Shown: positions 33,520 through 42,019 of the stretch, piece by piece | Layout: each line of letters opens with the position of its first letter | Numbering within the stretch: position 1 is the first letter of the stretch | NCBI GenBank assembly: GCA_046233135.1 | Contig: JBJXHN010000003.1 | Span: 62,001-126,000 of the forward strand | Source of the DNA: JBJXHN01 sp046233135 | GTDB taxonomy: Bacteria > Pseudomonadota > Alphaproteobacteria > Rhodospirillales > Rhodospirillaceae | Direction: 5' to 3' | Length of the DNA: 64,000 nt | Position numbers and translations under genes: made by a program | Notes under the pieces: generated by a model | What the model saw: the letters and a program-made list of their open reading frames with translations, nothing else | What the model was told of the DNA's origin: nothing | Database searches by the model: none

Positions 33520-34275
33520 GTGATTGATTATGATTCCAATGTGGACAACGAATTCATCGAGGAAGCCCGGGATACGATCAGCGAGATGGAAGTCCGCCTG
33601 GGCAACATGCGGTCCGGTGCCGAGGCCCTGAAGCAGGGTACGGAGACCCTGCGCGGCAGTCTCGGCCGGCTGCGGCTGATGGGCGCGGCGACAGTCTTTC
33701 CTCTGCTGGACCTGTGCCTGAAGCGTGTCACCGACTACCTGCGCGACCTGGAAGAGCCGACCCCGTCGAACCTGAGCGATCTGGATACCTTTGCTGACGT
33801 GCTCCGCGGCCTGGTCTCCGGCGAGATCGAACCCCAGACCGACGAAGCGGAATTCTACCGCAGCCTGCCCACCCGCCGGCCCTTCGACCTGTCGGACGTC
33901 GCCCACCTGAACGTGGAAGTGCTGCTGGTGGAGCCCCAGCGCTCCAGCTCGGCCTATATCAGCCGCGAGCTGCAAAGCTGCGGCTACAAGGTGACCATCT
34001 GCAAGACGGCGCTGGAGGCCCTGAACCTGACCGTGCGCACGCGGCCCGATCTGGTGATTTCCTCGGCGGTGCTGGAGGGGCTGTCGGGGGTGGACCTGGG
34101 CTGCGCGATGGCGGCGATGCCGACCACCCGGCGCATTCCCTTCTGCATCCTGACCAGTTTCGAACGCTCCAACAGCTTCCTGGCCAGCCTTCCCGACAGC
34201 GCGGCCTATCTGCGCAAGGGCAACGACTTCGGCAACGATCTGGCCGACGCTCTGAAGCGGTTCAACATCACCTGA
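33520..34275 (+). CDS. Pseudo-receiver domain protein
   Basis: About 250 residues. The N-terminal half is helical (NEFIEEARDTISEMEVRL... LRGSLGRLRLMGAATVFPLLDLC) and recalls a histidine phosphotransfer bundle without a clear phospho-His. The C-terminal half (about 130-250) has the receiver fold, but LLVEPQ replaces the acidic DD pair and PDLVISSAV has Ser where the phospho-acceptor Asp belongs; the conserved Thr (ILTSFE) and Lys (YLRKGND) remain. It is therefore probably not phosphorylated in the normal way. A GTG at 33520 has AAGGA 8 bases upstream; an ATG at 33511 and TTG at 33502 are in-frame alternatives. A strong terminator follows. Confidence 0.7.
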   Translation: MIDYDSNVDNEFIEEARDTISEMEVRLGNMRSGAEALKQGTETLRGSLGRLRLMGAATVFPLLDLCLKRVTDYLRDLEEPTPSNLSDLDTFADVLRGLVSGEIEPQTDEAEFYRSLPTRRPFDLSDVAHLNVEVLLVEPQRSSSAYISRELQSCGYKVTICKTALEALNLTVRTRPDLVISSAVLEGLSGVDLGCAMAAMPTTRRIPFCILTSFERSNSFLASLPDSAAYLRKGNDFGNDLADALKRFNIT

Positions 34276-34300
34276 TCCAGGGAACACGACAGACCCGAAA

Positions 34301-34338
34301 AGAAGGGGGCGTCCGGACAACCGGCGCCCCCTTTTTTG
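34301..34338 (+). terminator. Intrinsic terminator after pseudo-receiver gene
   Basis: GGGGGCG (34305-34311) pairs with CGCCCCC (34325-34331), extended by an inner CCGG pairing, and is followed by TTTTTTG. The left flank AAGAA adds base pairs with the U-tract, so it may work in both directions. Confidence 0.9.
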
Positions 34339-34346
34339 TGGTCGGC

Positions 34347-34507
34347 TACAGCATCGAGCGGAAAAGTGGGCACCGGTTTTCCGGTGCGCAAGCGCGTCTT
34401 CGACTCCCGGCGGAACGCACGCGCGGCGCGACTCGATGCTGTAACCATATGATTTTAGATCAAAGTACCTGCCGTAAATCGATGCAAATTTAAGGCAGTT
34501 TGATCTA
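34347..34507. repeat. Composite palindromic intergenic element
   Basis: Two nested-hairpin units lie side by side. The first is bounded by a perfect 12-bp inverted repeat, TACAGCATCGAG (34347-34358) and CTCGATGCTGTA (34432-34443), and contains an internal ACCGGTTTTCCGGTGC hairpin. The second has TAGATCAAA (34456-34464) pairing with TTTGATCTA (34499-34507), with an inner CTGCC/GGCAG pairing. The sequence style (GAGCGGAAAAGTGGGCACCGGTTTTCC) recalls dispersed palindromic repeats of alphaproteobacteria. It sits between a terminator and the coq9 stop codon. Confidence 0.65.
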
Positions 34508-34516
34508 GACGCAAGC

Positions 34517-35173
34517 TCAGCGCATCCGCATGCCGCGCGCGACGCTGAAGGGCCGGGTGGCCAGGGACAGCGGATTGGGCAGCTTGGACAGGCTGTCGCG
34601 CAGCTTGGCCTGGCTTTTCTTCAGCCGCACCATCTCTTCCAGCCGCCGGGTCAGGAAGTCCCAGGTGGTGGCCGACCCCTCCGAGGTATCCTCCAGCCAG
34701 ACCAGCAGGGTGGCGCCGTAGATGCCGGCCAACTCGGCCCGCTTGGTGTAGAAGCTGAAATCCACGCTGGTGTCGCCGGCGGCATACCAGATGCTGTCCA
34801 CGGTCCGATAGCTGGCGCGCAGGGCAGCCGGGGCATTGGCCGGCATGGCCAGGAGGGCCAAGCCGCGCCGCACCGCCTCCCGGTCCCGCTCCCACGGTTC
34901 CAGGCGCAGGCGGATGGCCAGCAGCACCCGCTCGGCCAGGCGCATGCCCTCCGTCTCCTCTTCCGCCATAGCCTGGATCATCAGGCGGTCGCTGAGGTCG
35001 ACAAAATGCAGCACCGCCTCGCTGGGGCCACCGGGGAAGGCGCGCTCGGCGGCTTCGGCGTCCAATCCCGCCGACTCCGCCCCCAGCCGCAGGGCCTTCG
35101 TCGACCAGCCGTCGAAGGGCACGTTGGGCACGGAGCCGCGCACGATGGCGTCCTGAATGTCCACGTAATCCAT
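34517..35173 (-). CDS. COQ9 family protein
   Basis: The 218-residue protein resembles bacterial COQ9 proteins, which have a TetR-like helical fold and support ubiquinone synthesis, in eukaryotes by presenting lipid intermediates to COQ7. Diagnostic stretches are RLMIQAMAEEETEGMRLAERVLLAIRLRLEPW, WYAAGDTSVDFSFYTKRAELAGIYGATLLVWLEDTSEG and TWDFLTRRLEEM. ATG 35173 has AGGAGC 9 bases upstream; an upstream ATG would add a Pro-rich tail. It follows the deformylase gene on the same strand by 16 bases, so the two may be co-transcribed. Confidence 0.87.
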   Translation of the reverse strand: MDYVDIQDAIVRGSVPNVPFDGWSTKALRLGAESAGLDAEAAERAFPGGPSEAVLHFVDLSDRLMIQAMAEEETEGMRLAERVLLAIRLRLEPWERDREAVRRGLALLAMPANAPAALRASYRTVDSIWYAAGDTSVDFSFYTKRAELAGIYGATLLVWLEDTSEGSATTWDFLTRRLEEMVRLKKSQAKLRDSLSKLPNPLSLATRPFSVARGMRMR

Positions 35174-35189
35174 CGGGGGAAGCTCCTGA

Positions 35190-35792
35190 TCAGGGGGTCT
35201 CGTCCGAACGGCCGTCGCCGGTCGCGGAGGTGGAATCGGGAGAGGCGTTGGCATTGGATGCCGAAGAGGCACCGGCCATGGCGCGCTTGATATCGTCAAC
35301 GAAACCGAAGTTGGCCATGTCGGTCATGCGCATGGGATACAGGACTCCGTCCAGGTGATCGCATTCATGCTGCACAACCCGGGCATGAAAACCCTCGCAA
35401 GTCACGTCGATAGCGGCTCCGTCCAGGTCAACGGCCTGATAGCGCAGGCGTTTGTACCGGGGCACCAGACCGGTCAGGCCGGGCAGGGAAAGACAGCCTT
35501 CCCAGGCATCCTCCATCTCCTCCCCCACCGGGGTCAGCACCGGATTGACCAGGACCGTCAGAGGCACCGATCCCCCTTCCGCACCCGCGCGGCTGCCCGG
35601 CACATGGAAGATGACCAGCCGCAGGGGAACGTGGACCTGCGGCGCGGCCAGCCCCACCCCGCCCGAGTCGGCCAGAGTTTCTGTCATATCGGCAATGATC
35701 CGGCGGATTTCCGGATCCGTCGGGTCGTTCACCTCTCGGGCGCGCGTTGCGAGCACCGGGGTTCCCATGCGTGCTATCTTCAATAGAGCCAT
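35190..35792 (-). CDS. def: Peptide deformylase
   Basis: A 200-residue metal-dependent deformylase that removes the formyl group from nascent proteins. All three motifs are present: GVGLAAPQV (about 46-54), EGCLSLPG (metal-binding Cys, near 98) and HECDHLDG (two metal His and catalytic Glu, near 143). The last 30 residues are an Ala/Ser/Asp-rich tail beyond the usual length. The N-terminus MALLKIARMGTP fits the family; an alternative ATG two codons upstream (35798) exists, and there is no clear ribosome site. A TATACT element just before the start hints at a very short leader. Confidence 0.9.
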   Translation of the reverse strand: MALLKIARMGTPVLATRAREVNDPTDPEIRRIIADMTETLADSGGVGLAAPQVHVPLRLVIFHVPGSRAGAEGGSVPLTVLVNPVLTPVGEEMEDAWEGCLSLPGLTGLVPRYKRLRYQAVDLDGAAIDVTCEGFHARVVQHECDHLDGVLYPMRMTDMANFGFVDDIKRAMAGASSASNANASPDSTSATGDGRSDETP

Positions 35793-36084
35793 GGCCATAG
35801 TATATGCGGGCGCTGCCCCCTTGGGCAAAGGGGAAGGCGCACCTATATATTCCGGCAGATCCCTGCGGAAACCGCTTCACAGGGCGGCATGGCTATGGTA
35901 CATCCGCCGCCTTTCCCGGTTCGTGCTTCCGTCACGACCGCAGGATCACGACGTTTCGGTCAGGCCGACGCGGCCGGACCATTCGGCATGTTGGCTTTCG
36001 GTAATCGACCGGCGTGCATCCGCTTCCGCCAATCGGGGGAGGCGTCGCTACGCTGAGTGAGGCAGCACAAAAGGAGTTAGAGCC

Positions 36085-36291
36085 CTGGTTCAGGTTCTGG
36101 TGCGCGACAACAACGTTGATCAGGCGTTGAAGGCGCTGAAGAAGAAGATGCAGCGGGAAGGCGTGTTTCGTGAAATGAAGCTGCGCCGGAATTTCGAGAA
36201 GCCGTCCGAGAAGAAGGCTCGCGAGAAGGCGGAAGCTGTCCGCCGCGCCCGCAAGCTGGAACGCAAGCGCCTGGAGCGCGAAGGCTTCTAG
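36085..36291 (+). CDS. rpsU: 30S ribosomal protein bS21, apparently starting at CTG
   Basis: The frame reads VQVLVRDNNVDQALKALKKK and continues to a 68-residue, highly basic bS21 (residues 1-68 if the initiator is counted). Alphaproteobacterial bS21 usually begins MVQVLVRDNN, and the codon exactly where Met is expected is CTG (36085-36087). There is no ATG, GTG or TTG before the GTG at 36100, and starting there would delete the conserved VQVLV. A strong ribosome site AAAAGGAG lies 8 bases before the CTG. bS21 sits on the small subunit near the 3' end of 16S rRNA and helps mRNA binding. Confidence 0.88.
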   Translation: MVQVLVRDNNVDQALKALKKKMQREGVFREMKLRRNFEKPSEKKAREKAEAVRRARKLERKRLEREGF

Positions 36292-36296
36292 GGACC

Positions 36297-36321
36297 AGAG
36301 CCTGACCCGCCGTCAGGCTCT
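36297..36321 (+). terminator. Hairpin after rpsU
   Basis: AGAGCCTGAC (36297-36306) and GTCAGGCTCT (36312-36321) pair perfectly around a five-base loop, six bases after the rpsU stop. No U-tract follows, so it may be a weak terminator or an RNA-stabilising 3' hairpin. Confidence 0.5.
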
Positions 36322-36546
36322 TCGGCCCCCGCCCTCGTGGGGTCCTGTCTTGAAAAGCATCCGCCGGCACCGATCACCGCCCCCGCAGCTTGCGGTCTGG
36401 GCGGGTTTGGTGTGTGGGCCAAGTCGCTACACCGGCACCCCCGCCCTCCCCCGTCTTCCGTAGCCCGCTTCTTCCCTTGGCCGGCAGGGGGAGCGTCGTG
36501 TACCCTGCGCGCCCGACGCTGCATCGCACAATCGGGGATCGCGCCC

Positions 36547-38214
36547 ATGGACTCCCTGCCCTTCCTTTCCGGCCTGGACCCCGTTGCCCGGGGGCTGGCC
36601 GTGCTTTGCCTTGTGGCGGTCACGGGACTGCTGATCGGGCGGCTGCGGGCCGGCTCCCTGTCTTTGGGGATCGGCGGCGTGCTGTTCGCCGGTATTTTCT
36701 GGGGCCATTTCGGCCTGCAGGTGGATCCCGAAATCGGCCACTTCCTGCGGGAATTCGGCCTGATCCTGTTCGTCTATACCATCGGCGTCCAGGTGGGACC
36801 GGGCTTCTTCACGGCCCTGCGCCGGTCCGGCCTGGCCCTGAACGGCATGGCCGCCGCGCTGGTTGCCCTGTCCGTGCTGACCGCGGCAGCCATTCACGTG
36901 GGCTTCGACGTCCCCTTGCCGGTGATGCTGGGGGTGATGTCGGGGGCCACCACCAACACACCGTCGCTGGGTGCGGCGACCCAGATGCTGCAAACGGTCG
37001 AGGCTTCGTCCGACATGCTGGCTCTGCCCGGGCTCAGCTATGCGGTGGCCTATCCGTTCGGTATCGCCGGCATCCTGATCACCATGATTCTGGTGCGGGC
37101 GGCTTTCCGCATCGATCCGGCCGGCGAGCAGGCGGCTTTCGACGCCGCCCGCCTGGCCAGCCGGCCGCAGCTGGACACGGTCAATGTGGAGATCACCAAT
37201 CCCAATATGAACGGCCTGACCCTGGGTGCCCTGCCGGGACTGGCGGAAATGAACCTGGTGGTCAGCCGCATGATGCGCGACGGCGCCATCGAGGTGGCCC
37301 ACCCCGACACCCCCGTGCGGATGGGCGATGTGCTGCTGCTGGTGGGGCCACCGGCCAAACTGGACGGCATGGTGCGCATCCTCGGCCGGCCTTCCGACGC
37401 GGACCTGAAGACGGCGCCGTCGGATGTGAAATGGCAGCGGCTGGTGGTGACCAACAGCGCCGTGCTCGGCCATCCGATCGCCGGGCTGGACCTGCTGCAC
37501 CGCCATGACGTGGTGATCAGCCGGGTGACCCGCGCAGGCGTCGAGCTGACCCCCAGTCCCAGCCTGAAGCTGGAATTCGGCGACATCTGCACGGTGATCG
37601 GCCACCCGGACAGCCTGCGCTCCGCCGCCTCGGTGTTGGGCAACCGGGAACAGGCGCTGCAACAGGCGCAGATCATCCCGATCTTCCTGGGCATCGGCCT
37701 GGGGGTCCTGCTCGGCGCGCTGCCCCTGGCCTTTCCCGGCATGCCCGCCCCGGTCAAGCTGGGACTGGCCGGCGGACCGCTGATCGCCGCCATCGTCCTG
37801 TCGCGTATCGGTCATATCGGCCCGTTCGTCTGGTTCATGCCCCCCAGCGCCAACCACGCCCTGCGCGAGATCGGCATCGTCCTGTTCCTCGGCATCGTCG
37901 GGTTGAAGGCCGGCGAAAGCTTCGTTTCCATCCTGACCAATGGCGACGGCCTGTGGTGGCTGGGGTATGGGGTCCTGATCACCCTGATCCCGCTGCTGGT
38001 GGTGGGGTTTGCCGCCCGCCTGCTCCTGGGGATGAATTACCTGACCCTGTGCGGCCTGCTGGCCGGCGGGATGACCGACCCGCCGGCCCTGGCCTTCGCC
38101 AATGCCATCCGCCCGTCAGAAGCGCCGTCTCTGGCCTATGCGGCCGTCTATCCCCTGGTCATGGTGCTGCGCATCCTTGCGCCGCAGCTGCTGGTTATTC
38201 TGTTCTGGGTTTAG
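36547..38214 (+). CDS. AspT/YidE-type permease with two TrkA-C domains
   Basis: A 555-residue membrane protein with two blocks of five to six helices (about 15-180 and 375-555), each carrying a related motif (GLILFVYTIGVQVGPGFF; GIVLFLGIVGLKAGESF), separated by a cytoplasmic region with two RCK/TrkA-C domains (about 205-370). This is the aspartate:alanine exchanger/YidE-YbjL architecture. The substrate is unknown. ATG 36547 has a modest ribosome site (GGGGA). It follows rpsU by 255 bases and converges with the GGDEF-EAL gene. Confidence 0.85.
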   Translation: MDSLPFLSGLDPVARGLAVLCLVAVTGLLIGRLRAGSLSLGIGGVLFAGIFWGHFGLQVDPEIGHFLREFGLILFVYTIGVQVGPGFFTALRRSGLALNGMAAALVALSVLTAAAIHVGFDVPLPVMLGVMSGATTNTPSLGAATQMLQTVEASSDMLALPGLSYAVAYPFGIAGILITMILVRAAFRIDPAGEQAAFDAARLASRPQLDTVNVEITNPNMNGLTLGALPGLAEMNLVVSRMMRDGAIEVAHPDTPVRMGDVLLLVGPPAKLDGMVRILGRPSDADLKTAPSDVKWQRLVVTNSAVLGHPIAGLDLLHRHDVVISRVTRAGVELTPSPSLKLEFGDICTVIGHPDSLRSAASVLGNREQALQQAQIIPIFLGIGLGVLLGALPLAFPGMPAPVKLGLAGGPLIAAIVLSRIGHIGPFVWFMPPSANHALREIGIVLFLGIVGLKAGESFVSILTNGDGLWWLGYGVLITLIPLLVVGFAARLLLGMNYLTLCGLLAGGMTDPPALAFANAIRPSEAPSLAYAAVYPLVMVLRILAPQLLVILFWV

Positions 38215-38235
38215 GGGACTGACGCCGCCGCTCGT

Positions 38236-41196
38236 TCAATGGAAGCCCATGACGGGTGCCTCAGGATCCGGCAGCACGAAATCGGAGGTCATCCGCGGCA
38301 CATAGGCCGGTTGGTGCGCCGCCGCACCGATCTCGAACCCCTGCCAGGATTCGATAAAGCGGAAGAGATCATCCTCGGCCATCGGCTTGCCGATCATGTA
38401 GCCCTGAAGCCAGGTGCATCCGGCTGCGGCCAGGGCGGCCTGCTGATCTCCGGTTTCCACGCCTTCGGCGACGGTCTCCAGCCCGAGGGTCTCTGCGATG
38501 TCGACGATAGCACGCACCATGGCGATATCCGCCGGGTCTCTGGGAAGGTTGCCGATAAAGGACTTGTCCAGTTTCAGCGTGGTGAAGGGCAGATTGCGCA
38601 GGTAGGTCAGCGAGGAATAACCGACGCCGAAGTCGTCCAGCCCGGTCTGGAAACCCACCTCGCGCAAAGCTTTCAGCCGCTTCCGGCCCACTTCGTAGGT
38701 GCCCATGACCACGGTTTCCGTGATCTCCAGCTCCAGCCGTCGCGGGTCCACCTTCTCCCGCTCGACGATCTCGGTGAAGCGGGGCACGAAGTCCGCCTGC
38801 ATCAGCTGCACCACCGAGACATTGATGCCGATATTCGCATCGGTGATACCCCGCTCGTCGAAGGACCGCAAGGTGCGGCAGGCTTCCTTCAGCACCCATT
38901 CTCCCACGGGGATGATCAGGCCGCTTTCCTCGCAAGCCGGGATGAACTGGTCCGGGGGAACGGAGCCCAGTTCCCGGTCCCGCCAGCGCAGCAGAGCCTC
39001 CACCCCGCGCAGGCGTCCGGTACGGGCACACACCTGGGGTTGGAAGTTGACCGAAAAGCTGTTGTCGGCACGTGCCTCCTGCAAGCGGTTATGGATCCGC
39101 ACCCGCGACACGGCCGCTTCGCGCATCCCCTCGTCATAGCGCGCCAGCCCGCCCTTGCCCGCCGCCTTGGCGTGGTACATGGCCGTATCGGCGTTCTGCA
39201 GCAGGGTATCGAAGGAGGTCCCGTCATCGGGATAGGTGGCGGTCCCGGCGCTGCACCCCACGTAGAACGTCTGGCCACCCACTTCGAACGGCGGCACGAA
39301 GGCATCGGGCAGGCGGTTAGCCAGGGGAGAGTCCCACTGGCCGTCCAGCCAGGGGCACAGCACCACGAACTCGTCACCGCCCAGGCGCGCCACCAGCTTG
39401 TCCGGCCCGGCCATGGTCACCAGCCGGTCGGCGGCCTGGACCAGCAACTGGTCGCCGGTTTTGTGGCCGAAGGAGTCGTTGACGAACTTGAAATTATCCA
39501 GGTCGATGAAAACCAGGGTCAGCTTCCGCCCGGGCTCTTCCAGTATGCGCCGGGCGACGTCGGCGCGCAGGGTTTCGCGATTGGCCAGGCCGGTCAGGGC
39601 ATCGTGATAGGCCAGATAGCGAATGCTTTCCTCCTGGCGCTTCCCTTCGGTGATATCGGAATAGGTCCCGACCAGCAGGCAGGGCGCACCGGTCTCGTCC
39701 CGAAGCGCACTGGCCCGGGAATCCAGCCAGATGTATTCACCGTCGGCCCGCATGATCCGGTATTCCACATGGCACTCGGTGCTGCGCCCCTCCAGATAAT
39801 CATCAACGGTTTTCCGGACCCGGGCCAGATCCTTGGGATGGATCCGCTCCAGCCACGTCGCATAGCTGGCGACCGATCCCGCCTCGATCCCCAGAATGTC
39901 CTCCAGACGGTCGGAGAAACTGCGCTCTCCGGACCGCAGATCCCACTCCCAGATCACTTCACGGGCGGCCAGGGCGGCCAGGCTGTAGCGCTGCTCACTG
40001 CGGGCCAGTTCGGTCCGGCTTTGTTGCAATGCATCGATATGCTGTTCGAGGGACTGCTGAGTAGCCTTTCGCCGGCGCACGTTGAACGCCAGCGCCACGG
40101 TCGCCCCGCCCAGCAGCAGGATCACCCCTGCGGCACCGATGATGGCTTCCCGATAGGTCTCGAATACCGAGAACGGCCGGTTATGGATCTCCACCCCCGC
40201 CGGCACACTCGCCGGTGACAGACCCAGGCGCAGAAGCTGCGGGAAGTCGACGATCACCTTGGTGCTTTCCCGCCCCGCCGGCGGAATGGAACCGGCGGAC
40301 ATCCCCCGCAGAACGTCCAGCACGATCCGCGCCTGCGCCTGGCCCGACACGGTGCCCGACAACAGGCCGCCACCGACGATCCCCAGGCCCAGCTGGTTGC
40401 GGTAGAAGCCGTAGACAGGCTCGGCACTCGCCTCGGTGATCCGTTTGACGAAGGTTTCCAGGGGCAGCTGCACCCCCTCGGAGTCCGTGGCATAGGACCC
40501 CAGCAGCACCACCGCCCCGGGGTCGGCATCCTGCAACCGGTCGAGTACCCGCCCGAAAGAGACGCCGGAGATGGTTTCCACCACCGCCGGCGGGGTCATG
40601 AGCGTTGCGGCCTCGCGCAGTTCCTCTTCGAACGACCGGCTGCTTTCGGTGTCATCGCGGATGAACACAAAGCGCTTTTCCTTCCCCCCCAGTTGCCGGG
40701 CCAAGCGCATGGTGCCAAAGGGGTCCATTCTTTGATAGACTCCGGTCACGTCGACGGCATCGCCGATGATGGCGTCTGCGTCTTCCTGAAGCACGCCCCC
40801 GAAAACGATCGGCACACCGGGGAACAGCGCGGCGCGCTGTTCAAGCGCAAAGACCAGCGCCGCGTTGTCCGTCACCGCAACCACCTGCGGCAGGTCACTG
40901 CGATAGCGGTTGGCCAGCATGCGGGCCGAGTGGTCCAGATTTTCCTGATTGGGATGACGCTTCCAATCCAGATAGAAGACGTCGAGCAGAATGTCCGACA
41001 GGGATCCGGTCAGGACATCCTCCAGGGCCTGGGACTGCTCATCCGTCCAGGCATAGCCCTTGTGATAGGAATTCAGCACCAGCACCTTGGCCGGCCGCGC
41101 AGTGGCCGATGCCGCCGACAGCAGCAAGCCAAGGAGAACAATGCCGAACAAAACCGGCCCTGAAGAATGAGGAGAGAGCGCGAACAGCCGCTTCAT
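38236..41196 (-). CDS. Periplasmic-sensor PAS-GGDEF-EAL protein
   Basis: A 986-residue membrane signalling protein. A signal/anchor helix (about 13-30) precedes an ABC-type substrate-binding-like periplasmic domain (KVLVLNSYHKGYAWTDEQ, about 35-325), a second membrane helix (about 345-365), a PAS domain (about 400-510), a GGDEF domain with intact RLGGDEFVVL (about 550-700), and an EAL domain with EALLRW, LDDFGVGYSSL and EGVETGDQ (about 725-970). Both c-di-GMP synthesis and hydrolysis motifs are complete, so net activity cannot be read. The Met at 41196 was chosen because it opens the signal peptide; upstream frame adds 27 residues. Confidence 0.88.
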   Translation of the reverse strand: MKRLFALSPHSSGPVLFGIVLLGLLLSAASATARPAKVLVLNSYHKGYAWTDEQSQALEDVLTGSLSDILLDVFYLDWKRHPNQENLDHSARMLANRYRSDLPQVVAVTDNAALVFALEQRAALFPGVPIVFGGVLQEDADAIIGDAVDVTGVYQRMDPFGTMRLARQLGGKEKRFVFIRDDTESSRSFEEELREAATLMTPPAVVETISGVSFGRVLDRLQDADPGAVVLLGSYATDSEGVQLPLETFVKRITEASAEPVYGFYRNQLGLGIVGGGLLSGTVSGQAQARIVLDVLRGMSAGSIPPAGRESTKVIVDFPQLLRLGLSPASVPAGVEIHNRPFSVFETYREAIIGAAGVILLLGGATVALAFNVRRRKATQQSLEQHIDALQQSRTELARSEQRYSLAALAAREVIWEWDLRSGERSFSDRLEDILGIEAGSVASYATWLERIHPKDLARVRKTVDDYLEGRSTECHVEYRIMRADGEYIWLDSRASALRDETGAPCLLVGTYSDITEGKRQEESIRYLAYHDALTGLANRETLRADVARRILEEPGRKLTLVFIDLDNFKFVNDSFGHKTGDQLLVQAADRLVTMAGPDKLVARLGGDEFVVLCPWLDGQWDSPLANRLPDAFVPPFEVGGQTFYVGCSAGTATYPDDGTSFDTLLQNADTAMYHAKAAGKGGLARYDEGMREAAVSRVRIHNRLQEARADNSFSVNFQPQVCARTGRLRGVEALLRWRDRELGSVPPDQFIPACEESGLIIPVGEWVLKEACRTLRSFDERGITDANIGINVSVVQLMQADFVPRFTEIVEREKVDPRRLELEITETVVMGTYEVGRKRLKALREVGFQTGLDDFGVGYSSLTYLRNLPFTTLKLDKSFIGNLPRDPADIAMVRAIVDIAETLGLETVAEGVETGDQQAALAAAGCTWLQGYMIGKPMAEDDLFRFIESWQGFEIGAAAHQPAYVPRMTSDFVLPDPEAPVMGFH

Positions 41197-41422
41197 GACC
41201 AAGGTATCCTCCAGCTCGAACCGGGAGGTCCCCGGCGCCTTCAGATCTTGAATATATACCTTAGACCATATCCTCAAGCGGCTTTCCGCAGAAACGAGCG
41301 CTTCAGGCTGATATTCCCTCCCCCTTCATAACCAACAGGTTCACAATCCCTGCCGTTTTCGCTGGGGTAGGGGCAGGGTCATCCTTCCGGTCGCAGAGGG
41401 GCTACCTGGGGGAGATCGGGTC

Positions 41423-41707
41423 TCAGCGCCCCAGATGGCGGCGGTCGACTCCGCCCGGATGGGCTTCTTCCGACTGGCCGTAGAGGATCAGCAGGGCCTT
41501 GCATTCGGCCACATGACCGGTGCGGGCCGCATGGTGCGCCTGATCACGGATCATTTGCCGCATGGCGGGGCCACCCCAGGCCTGTTGCAGAAAGGCGTGC
41601 GCCTTTTCGGCCGCGACAAGCGGCGGCAGGTGTTCGTGGGCCGCAACGACGGTGACTTCTTCGGGCAGGGCGTCACACAAACCCAGGCAATCGTCCAACG
41701 TCAACAT
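41423..41707 (-). CDS. Conserved hypothetical small protein
   Basis: A 94-residue protein beginning MLTLDDCLGLCDALPEEVTVVAAHEHLPPLVAAEKAHAFLQ, followed by a helical segment. The opening pattern (LTLDDC...L..EE...AEHEH) is one I associate with a conserved alphaproteobacterial family of unknown function, from memory only. It is small, acidic at the start and helical throughout. GGGAGAG is 6 bases before the ATG at 41707. It lies alone between the GGDEF-EAL gene and the GntR gene. Confidence 0.65.
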   Translation of the reverse strand: MLTLDDCLGLCDALPEEVTVVAAHEHLPPLVAAEKAHAFLQQAWGGPAMRQMIRDQAHHAARTGHVAECKALLILYGQSEEAHPGGVDRRHLGR

Positions 41708-42019
41708 GGCCGCTCTCCCTGTATTCGGATCCGTCGAACCGGCTCCTCCCAGGACCGGCCCGACGGATCTCTTTCCGGCACCACCCCCGAACGGAGGAGA
41801 ACCGCTTGCGGCCAAGCGCCCTGGTCTGTTCAGGGTTTTTGCTTGCTTCACCGAACCGGACAGCTCGGCCATCCCCACCCTCGGGGTGGTGCGTCTGTAT
41901 AATTTAGCACAATATCTAAGGGAATCGGCCCGCCAACCCCGCCGACACGGGTATGCCCCTAACGCTTAGGTGCACTGCGAAATTCCGGTGGCTATTTCAT
42001 AAAACTTTCCGTTTTTTTG
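41708..42019. other. Intergenic region between hypothetical gene and gntR
   Basis: These 312 bases carry the promoter of the small hypothetical gene, with a TATAC-like element on the minus strand near 41897-41902. I see no hairpin with a U-tract for the gntR gene ending at 42020 and no coding frame I can support. The right end is AT-richer than its surroundings. Confidence 0.35.
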
